Source: RUG563 sp964549135 | GTDB taxonomy: Bacteria > Bacillota > Clostridia > Christensenellales > Aristaeellaceae | NCBI GenBank assembly: GCA_964549135.1 | Contig: CAZJUJ010000051.1 | Coordinates: 1 to 19,948, forward strand | Length of the DNA stretch: 19,948 nt | Direction: 5' to 3' | Shown here: positions 14,497-19,948 of the stretch, piece after piece | How the letters are laid out: the number at the start of each line of letters is the position of its first letter | Position numbering within the stretch: position 1 is the first letter of the stretch | Notes under the pieces: generated by a model | Told to the model about the DNA's origin: nothing | The model's input: only the letters and a program-made list of their open reading frames with translations | The model's database searches: none | Made by a program: the position numbers and the translations under genes

Positions 14497-15468
14497 TCAC
14501 TTCACCTCCGGTTCCAGATAATGGCAGGCAGCGAAGCGGCCGGGCTTGATCTCCTGGAATTCGGGCACTTCCTGCCGGCATTTTTCCGTGGCATGGGGGC
14601 AGCGCGGGGCAAAGCGGCAGCCGGGAGGCGGATTCTTCAGAGACGGCGGACGGCCGGGAATGCCGATTTTCTGGCTCTTATCGCCTACCCTGGGCAGCGC
14701 GCCGATGAGCATCTTGGTATAGGGATGCAGGGGATCATTGAAAATATCCTCCGTATTGCCCAATTCCACAAAACTCCCCGAATACATGATGCCCATACGG
14801 TTGGTGATCTGGTAATGCACGCCCATATCATGGCTGACGATGACCAGCGTGTTTTTAAACTGCCGCTGCAGGCGGGTCAGCATCATCAGGATGCCCCGCT
14901 GCACCACCACATCCAGCGCGGTGGTGGGCTCATCGGCCAGCACCACCCGGGGGGACATGAAGGTGGCCAGGGCGATAATGGCCCGCTGGCGCATACCGCC
15001 GGAAAGCTGGAAGGGGAAGGCCTCCAGCACATCCCGGGAAAGGCCCAGCTCCTCCAGGTATTTGCCCACCCGCTCCAGGGTCTGGGCCTCGGTTTCATTC
15101 TGGCGGTCTTCCTTGGGAATGGAATCCAGGAATTGCTTTTTCAGCCGCACGATGGGGTTCAGCACGCTCTGGGCGGCCTGGGGAATATAGGAGATATGAT
15201 TCCACCAGCTTTTGCGGATTTCGCCGCTTTCATAGGAAAAGGGCTTTCCGTTCTTTTCGCCGCTGAGGATCACCCGGCCCTCGTCAATTTCCAGCGGGAA
15301 TTCAATGATGTCATACAGTGTTTTGAGAAGCGTGGATTTGCCGCATCCGGATTCGCCGGCAATACCAAAGATTTCGTCATCCCTGATTTCGAAATTCACG
15401 TCCTTTACGACATGAACATTGCCGTCGATGGTTTTATAGGAGGCGGACAGATGATCAATTTTCAGCAT
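14497..15468 (-). CDS. Opp/Dpp-type ABC importer ATPase (OppD/DppD-like)
   Basis: First ATPase of the importer, 323 residues. Walker A GESGCGKST at 38-46, signature LSGGMRQR at 155-162, Walker B VVLADEP at 175-181, H-loop His213. The C-terminal tail GCRFAPRCPHATEKC plus a later ACHY gives the four-cysteine pattern of this transporter type. The start ATG 15468 is two bases after the permease stop, with GAGG 9 bases upstream. It works with the OppF-like ATPase encoded next. Confidence 0.94.
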   Translation of the reverse strand: MLKIDHLSASYKTIDGNVHVVKDVNFEIRDDEIFGIAGESGCGKSTLLKTLYDIIEFPLEIDEGRVILSGEKNGKPFSYESGEIRKSWWNHISYIPQAAQSVLNPIVRLKKQFLDSIPKEDRQNETEAQTLERVGKYLEELGLSRDVLEAFPFQLSGGMRQRAIIALATFMSPRVVLADEPTTALDVVVQRGILMMLTRLQRQFKNTLVIVSHDMGVHYQITNRMGIMYSGSFVELGNTEDIFNDPLHPYTKMLIGALPRVGDKSQKIGIPGRPPSLKNPPPGCRFAPRCPHATEKCRQEVPEFQEIKPGRFAACHYLEPEVK

Positions 15469-15470
15469 CT

Positions 15471-16310
15471 TTATCTACCTCTCTTCATGGACATATAATC
15501 GTTGTAGCCCGTAATGAGCATGAACAGGCCCACAAACAGCAGAATGGTGGCCAGAATGGGGGGCAGAATCCAGTTCCAGCGCTGGGCCATGATGGCGTTG
15601 TAATTGCGCGCCCATTGGATCATATTGCCCAGAGAAACCAGATTGGCCGGGGAGAGGCCCAGCACCGCCAGGCTGGATTCAGAGCCGATGGCGTTCAGCG
15701 TGGCATTCATGAAATTGGAAAGCGACCAGGTCAGCGCGTAGGGCAGAATTTCCGTTACAACCACCTGCACCGTCCCCTCGCCGGAGAACCACGCCGTATG
15801 GATGAAATCGCGCTCCTTCATCGTCAGCGCCATGGAGCGGATCTGCCGCGAGGGCCAGGCCCAGGCAAACATGGCCAGCACCAGCGCCAGCAAAAATACC
15901 GTGGATTTGCTGCCCTTCATCAGCGATGTCATCAGGATCAGCACCGGCAGGGAGGGAATCACCACGAAGGTATCGGTTATGACGGTCAATACTCTGTCCA
16001 GCTTGCCGCCCACAAAACCGGCAACCAAGCCCACAAACACGCCCACCACCGTGCCAATCAGCGCCACGATGAAGCCGATGAGCAGCGAATTATGGATGGC
16101 CTCAATCAGCAGCCAGAAAATATCCTGGCCCTGAGAGGTGGTGCCGAAGAGATGCTCCCAGGAGGGGGGCTTATTCTTCATGCGGATATTGTTGGGGAAG
16201 GGATTCACATGCGGGAAATAATACACAACAAAGCCAAGGATCAGGAAGAAAGCGGTGATGATGATGCCCGCCTTCAGGCGAAAGCTGGCGTTTTTCCAGA
16301 ATTTCTTCAT
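15471..16310 (-). CDS. Opp/Dpp-type ABC importer permease (OppC/DppC-like)
   Basis: Membrane permease of 279 residues: N-terminal helix (about 13-32), an extracytoplasmic stretch ending in the family motif HLFGTTSQGQDIFWLLI (53-69), then about five helices ending in PPILATILLFVGLFMLITGYN. It forms the channel with the OppB-like permease. The gene is 20 bases after that permease, with a GGGGG-type ribosome binding site. Confidence 0.92.
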   Translation of the reverse strand: MKKFWKNASFRLKAGIIITAFFLILGFVVYYFPHVNPFPNNIRMKNKPPSWEHLFGTTSQGQDIFWLLIEAIHNSLLIGFIVALIGTVVGVFVGLVAGFVGGKLDRVLTVITDTFVVIPSLPVLILMTSLMKGSKSTVFLLALVLAMFAWAWPSRQIRSMALTMKERDFIHTAWFSGEGTVQVVVTEILPYALTWSLSNFMNATLNAIGSESSLAVLGLSPANLVSLGNMIQWARNYNAIMAQRWNWILPPILATILLFVGLFMLITGYNDYMSMKRGR

Positions 16311-16330
16311 ATGCTTCTTTCCCCCTTTTC

Positions 16331-17329
16331 TCAGCTATAGCGGATCCGCGGATCGATGAAGGGATAAATCAGGTCAGCGATCAGCGTACAGGTAGCAATG
16401 GCGACAATGGAGATGGTAATGCAGCCCAGAATCATGTTATAGTCCGATTGCACGATGGCCGATTGGATCAGCGTGCCCACGCCGGGATAGGTGAAGATGA
16501 TTTCGGTCATGATCGAGCCGTTGAAAACCCCGCCCAGGCTCATGGCCAGCGCCGTGATCTGGGTCAGAATGGAATTGCGGAATACATAGCTGAAGCCAAT
16601 CTTGCCCTCGCTCAGGCCGCGATAGCGGGCATAGAGGACGAAATCCTCTTCAGCGGTGGTGGCCGCCAGCGATTTCATGGAGATGATCCACCAGCCGGTG
16701 CCCAGCAGCAGCATCGATACCGCCGGAAGAACGGATGCCCTGAGCAGGGAGGTGATGAATTTCCATAGGCCGCCGCTGTAGTAAATGGTGGTCGTCAGCG
16801 GGAACCAGCCCAGCACGAAGGAAAATACGATCTGCAGCACCAATGCCACAATGAAATACGGAATCGGGTAAATGCAGATGGCAATGCTCTCCAGAATCTT
16901 GGAGGAGCGCTTATTCTTGCGGAAACCGGCCAATAGACCGATCAGATTGCCGATGCACCAGGCCACCACGGTGGTAAACAGCGATAGCCCCACGGTGTAT
17001 GGCAGATTGCGAAGGATGATCTCTGTTGCAGGTGTTGGGAAGCTCATCAGCGAAGGGCCGAATTCAAAATGGAGCAGACCATTCCACAGGAAGGAAAGAT
17101 ACTGATCCCACAAAGAGCCCTCCAGGCCAAACTGCACGCGCAGCTGCTTGCGCATGGCTTCCTTCGCCGCAGGATCCATGGAGCCGGAGCGCGCTTCGAT
17201 CTGGCCCATCATGGTTTCCACCGGGTCGGAAGGGAACATGCGGGGAATGAAGAAGATAAACGTAACGCCGATCATAATGGTCAGCGCCCAGGTCATTAGG
17301 CGCAGGCCAAAATATTTCCAGAATTTCAC
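16331..17329 (-). CDS. Opp/Dpp-type ABC importer permease (OppB/DppB-like)
   Basis: Membrane permease of 332 residues with a first helix at about 9-30 followed by FIPRMFPSDPVETMM, an extracytoplasmic loop, and about five more helices; EIIFTYPGVGTLI near 275-287 and the C-terminal IDPRIRYS are typical of the OppB side. The start is GTG 17329, supported by GAGGGG 8 bases upstream. It lies 152 bases after the binding-protein gene, with a stable hairpin in the gap. Confidence 0.92.
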   Translation of the reverse strand: MKFWKYFGLRLMTWALTIMIGVTFIFFIPRMFPSDPVETMMGQIEARSGSMDPAAKEAMRKQLRVQFGLEGSLWDQYLSFLWNGLLHFEFGPSLMSFPTPATEIILRNLPYTVGLSLFTTVVAWCIGNLIGLLAGFRKNKRSSKILESIAICIYPIPYFIVALVLQIVFSFVLGWFPLTTTIYYSGGLWKFITSLLRASVLPAVSMLLLGTGWWIISMKSLAATTAEEDFVLYARYRGLSEGKIGFSYVFRNSILTQITALAMSLGGVFNGSIMTEIIFTYPGVGTLIQSAIVQSDYNMILGCITISIVAIATCTLIADLIYPFIDPRIRYS

Positions 17330-17416
17330 GGGTCACACCCCTCTTTACTTTTGATCGCAGGGCCCGCACCGCCGCAGCAGGAGGGACGCGCCCAGCCGGA
17401 CGTGAAAATGCTAAGA

Positions 17417-17448
17417 GGGCACGCACCGCCGGATGGCGGCGCGTGCCC
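17417..17448 (-). terminator. Intercistronic hairpin between binding protein and permeases
   Basis: Arms 17417-17430 and 17435-17448 form a 14-bp GC-rich stem with one mismatch (a G-T pair in the minus-strand RNA) and a 4-base loop. The minus strand continues TCTTAGCATTTTC, a poor T-tract. Such structures often give partial termination or protect upstream mRNA so that the binding protein is made in excess over the membrane parts. The rest of the 152-base gap shows nothing else. Confidence 0.6.
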
Positions 17449-17481
17449 GATTGTGTGCTTGCTTTCAGCAATCGTTATCCA

Positions 17482-19365
17482 TTACTCAGCCACGGGGTTG
17501 AGATGGGGCACGATATACTTGAAGCAGCTCCACCACCACCAGGGGCCGTTGTAGGGATTCTCGGCATTGGGATAGCCTTCCCAAACGGTGCTGTTGGTAG
17601 GAACAAACTTCACGCCAGAGTGGAAGCCGATGAAGGGCATATCGGCAATCGCGATCTTCAGGAATTCAAGGCCCAGCTCATAGGAGCGCTCATCATCGGG
17701 AGACAGGGTGGCCAGCTCATGGATGATTTCGGTGGCCTTTTCGTTGTTCCAGCGGGTGCCCTGACCAGTGGTGGTGGTGCCCACGGGGCTGATCAGATCG
17801 GCATCCCAGCCAGAGATCTGGGAATAGATATCCTTGGTAATGAAGCCGGTGGGCCAGATGCCGCGGATATTGAATTCGCCGGTGCTGTTGTTGGTATCCC
17901 AGGTCGCAGAGGATTCAGAGGAGAGGGTGCAGTCCAGACCGAACTTGGTCAGCTGGTCATAGGCAGCGATCACGCCGCGGCCCGCCTGATGCTCGGCATC
18001 GGCCAGGTAGGTCAGCGCCACGGTGAACTTCTTGCCTTCGAAATACCAGCCGTCATCCTTCTTTTCCAGGCCAGCCTTCTTCAGCAGCTTTTCAGCGGCT
18101 TCGGGAGAATGCTTCCAGCAGCCAACGCCGAACATTTCGATCAGTTCTTCGTCGGTGCCTTCGATGCCCAGGGTGGCAGCGATGCGCTTGGCATAATCGG
18201 GATCCCAGGGCTTGAAGGTGGTGCCATCGCCCAGGTCAAGCTCGAAATTGCTTACCCAATCCAGCAGGGGCTTGTAATACAGGTTCTGGCCAGCGCTGGT
18301 GGCGGTGATGATGGGGAACACGGAGGCACGGCCAACGCCGTCGAAGATGGACAGGGAGATTTCATCAAAGTCCAGCGCCAGCGCGATGGCCCAGCGGAAA
18401 TCAGCACTGTCATAGGGAGCGCCCTGACCGATGGAGAAGCCCAGGCCCTTGGAGCAGGGGTCATCGGAGGTCGCATAGGGGAATTCGTCATACCAGCAGG
18501 CAATCTTGTCGTTGGCAGCGGTCATAACATCCAGAACTTCGGGGGTGACTTCGCAGAGGATATCAACTTCGTTGTTGATCATGGCCATCTGACGGGTCGT
18601 GTCATCGCCCAGGAAGCGGAACCAGATGTACTTGGCGGCGGGAGCCTCAGTCAGGCCTTCCACAACCGCGACGGTGGAATTCTGCCAGTCCTCACGGAGC
18701 TGATAGAGCACCCACTGGCCGTTGGGATCGTATTCCTTGACGGTGTAGGGGCCGGCCACAACGGGATTCTCATCCTTGAAGGTGGTCACGTCCTCAACCT
18801 TGGAATAGATGTGTTCGGGAACAATGCGGAAATCGTTGCCCCAGATGGTCACGCCGAAGCGCAGGCTCAGGCGGGGGAAGGATTCCTTGGTGATGAACTT
18901 CACAGTGTAGTCATCAACCTTTTCCACATCGGCAAACACGGTGTTAAACGCGCCGGAGCAGCCAATGTTGGCATTGCCAAGGATCATCTTCAGGGTGAAC
19001 ACAACGTCATCGGCATTCAGGTCTTCGCCGTCGGACCACTTGATGCCCTGACGGATCTTGACGATATGCTCGGTGAAGTCTTCATTGGAGACGGGCATGC
19101 CATCGGCCACTTCGCCGAACTGATTACCGGAAACGGTGTCCATTTCCCACATCATGGCGGACATGAGCTGATGGATACCAAAGCCCATCTGGGTGCCGCT
19201 CATGTAGCTGTTGAACTGCCCGGGGACGTCGGTGCCGTTCTGAGTCTCAACGATCAGAGTCTCCTTGCGGGGCGTGCCGACATCAGTCATTTCCTCGGCG
19301 AAGGCAAAGGTACACATAGAAAGCACCATCATCATCGCCAGAACCAGAGAAAGGATCTTACGCAT
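17482..19365 (-). CDS. Extracellular solute-binding protein, family 5 (OppA/DppA-like)
   Basis: Secreted ligand-binding subunit of the importer, 627 residues. A signal peptide (1-23, MRKILSLVLAMMMVLSMC then AFA before the cut at EE) precedes the mature protein. The family-5 signature lies near 101-127: KIRQGIKWSDGEDLNADDVV. The C-terminal half has the usual GxxF/Y- and W-rich segments, ending NPYNGPWWWWSCFKY. A cysteine at 18 follows LSM, which does not fit the lipobox, so signal peptidase I cleavage is preferred. The ribosome binding site AAAGGAGG ends 7 bases before ATG 19365. Family-5 proteins bind peptides, but some bind oligosaccharides; the mannosidase and sugar isomerase downstream favour a mannoside ligand (inference). 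Confidence 0.93.
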   Translation of the reverse strand: MRKILSLVLAMMMVLSMCTFAFAEEMTDVGTPRKETLIVETQNGTDVPGQFNSYMSGTQMGFGIHQLMSAMMWEMDTVSGNQFGEVADGMPVSNEDFTEHIVKIRQGIKWSDGEDLNADDVVFTLKMILGNANIGCSGAFNTVFADVEKVDDYTVKFITKESFPRLSLRFGVTIWGNDFRIVPEHIYSKVEDVTTFKDENPVVAGPYTVKEYDPNGQWVLYQLREDWQNSTVAVVEGLTEAPAAKYIWFRFLGDDTTRQMAMINNEVDILCEVTPEVLDVMTAANDKIACWYDEFPYATSDDPCSKGLGFSIGQGAPYDSADFRWAIALALDFDEISLSIFDGVGRASVFPIITATSAGQNLYYKPLLDWVSNFELDLGDGTTFKPWDPDYAKRIAATLGIEGTDEELIEMFGVGCWKHSPEAAEKLLKKAGLEKKDDGWYFEGKKFTVALTYLADAEHQAGRGVIAAYDQLTKFGLDCTLSSESSATWDTNNSTGEFNIRGIWPTGFITKDIYSQISGWDADLISPVGTTTTGQGTRWNNEKATEIIHELATLSPDDERSYELGLEFLKIAIADMPFIGFHSGVKFVPTNSTVWEGYPNAENPYNGPWWWWSCFKYIVPHLNPVAE

Positions 19366-19619
19366 AGGATTTCCTCCTTTTTTATTTTCTGCAGGCCAAG
19401 GCCTGTAGATTTCTTGGATTCAGCGCTCCGCCGCCGTTCCGGCCGCAAAAGGGGCGGGAGGCGGATGAGAAGGGGCGGAGTGTCGGATAAGGGCGGCCGC
19501 CATACAGGCGGGCCAAACGCCGGGAAAAATGCTTTCAGGGTGCGCAAAATAGCAGTACCGTTCTCGGCACCTCGCACAAGGGATGAAAATTCCTGGCGTT
19601 TTTGCAACCTTTATTGACA
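19366..19619 (-). promoter_or_regulatory. Long GC-rich leader of the importer operon
   Basis: About 254 bases separate the predicted transcription start from the binding-protein start, unusually long for this window. It holds two imperfect direct repeats (19451-19470 and about 19472-19492), a C-rich/G-poor RNA stretch (19446-19493), a 10-bp palindrome GGCGGCCGCC (19492-19501) and a small hairpin CAGGCC/GGCCTG (19392-19405) shortly before the ribosome binding site. No known riboswitch or convincing small gene was recognised. Confidence 0.5.
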
Positions 19620-19625
19620 TAAGCG

Positions 19626-19655
19626 ATTATAACACAGCTCGTGTTCTATTGTCAA
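19626..19655 (-). promoter_or_regulatory. Strong sigma-A promoter of the importer/mannosidase operon
   Basis: The minus strand shows a perfect -35 TTGACA (19650-19655), an 18-base spacer and a perfect -10 TATAAT (19626-19631). An A/T-rich UP-element-like stretch (AAAAAATTATAATAAA, about 19661-19676) precedes the -35. It is the only strong minus-strand promoter seen before the operon. Confidence 0.85.
19628..19648. promoter_or_regulatory. Operator-like palindrome inside the promoter
   Basis: TATAACAC (19628-19635) and GTGTTCTA (19641-19648) form an inverted repeat, 7 of 8 positions matching, around AGCTC. It fills the spacer between the -10 and -35 elements, a classic place for a repressor. 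No regulator gene is present in the window, so the binding protein is unknown. Confidence 0.45.
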
Positions 19656-19802
19656 TACGTTTATTATAATTTTTTGCGATTCGTCATCAATTATTTTCTT
19701 ATATATCCTATTTGTTATATCTTAATTTTGGATACGCCACACAAACTTGTCATTATTTCGGAAAAGGGTGGGGAAACGGGGAACGAAAGAACGGGGATTT
19801 TT

Positions 19803-19857
19803 GCGGGAGGAGACTTTTGCGTCAAAAGCACCTTCCCACACCCTCCCGAAAACCGAG
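19803..19857 (+). repeat. Palindromic interspersed element, copy 4 (degenerate)
   Basis: Arms 19803-19819 and 19823-19839 keep the CTTTTG-CGT-CAAAAG tip, but the lower stem has several mismatches. A CACCCTCCCGAAAACC tail follows. The G-rich AACGGGGAACGAAAG run before it (about 19775-19790) matches the flank of copy 3. The 5' flank 19656-19802 is AT-rich and shows no gene. Confidence 0.75.
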
Positions 19858-19875
19858 GAAGGAAACGGGATTTTT

Positions 19876-19948
19876 GCGGGAGGATGCTTTTGTGTCAAAA
19901 GCACCCTCCCGCACCCTCCCGAAAACCAGCTCTGGATGTTTCATGGAG
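19876..19948 (+). repeat. Palindromic interspersed element, copy 5 (runs off window)
   Basis: Arms 19876-19892 and 19896-19912 pair with one mismatch around TGT; the tail CACCCTCCCGAAAACCAG and CTCTGGATGTTTCATGGA follow, identical in order to copy 2. It starts 73 bases after copy 4, giving a tandem pair in the same orientation. Confidence 0.85.

Noticed and set aside
17443..19617. A 724-codon plus-strand frame opposite the solute-binding protein
   Set aside because: Antisense shadow; it also runs through the intercistronic hairpin and the leader, and has no family resemblance.
19614..19642. Plus-strand TTGACA at 19614-19619 as a divergent promoter
   Set aside because: No -10-like sequence at 16-18 bases spacing, and no plus-strand gene follows before the window ends.

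Overview
The window looks like the chromosome of a Gram-positive gut-type Clostridia/Christensenellales-like bacterium. This is inferred from Firmicutes-style gene order (YybS-like membrane protein, rplI, replicative helicase), strong AAGGAGG-type ribosome binding sites, consensus sigma-A promoters, moderately high GC and several ABC importers. No rRNA or tRNA gene, phage gene, transposase or CRISPR array was found.

Plus strand (1-5971): a palindromic repeat lies at the left edge. A sigma-A promoter follows and leads into a compact block: YybS-like protein, rplI and dnaB. After a hairpin-bearing gap come potA, potB and potC, a polyamine-type ABC importer with overlapping genes but no binding-protein gene.

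5972-6513 is a non-coding composite repeat region between convergent genes. Inverted copies of a palindromic element sit at its two ends, with direct-repeat and hairpin modules between them. The same palindromic element recurs at the left edge of the window and twice at the right edge.

Minus strand (19655 back to 6514): three transcription units. (i) A large operon starts from a perfect-hexamer promoter at 19626-19655. It has a long leader and then encodes a secreted family-5 solute-binding protein, two Opp/Dpp-type permeases, two Opp/Dpp-type ATPases, a TIM-barrel sugar isomerase/epimerase-like protein and a cytoplasmic GH38 alpha-mannosidase, ending at a terminator at 9331-9373. The simplest reading is capture and import of a mannose-containing oligosaccharide that is cut and converted inside the cell. 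(ii) An ECF sigma factor overlaps a membrane-anchored putative anti-sigma/PepSY-like protein, followed by tandem hairpin terminators. (iii) A Gfo/Idh/MocA-family oxidoreductase has its own sigma-A promoter. It may serve the same sugar pathway, but that link rests on position only.

Nothing here is a clear new multi-gene system. The least explained material is the modular palindromic repeat family, the long C-rich leader with an operator-like palindrome before the sugar-import operon, and the two-start architecture of the putative anti-sigma protein.
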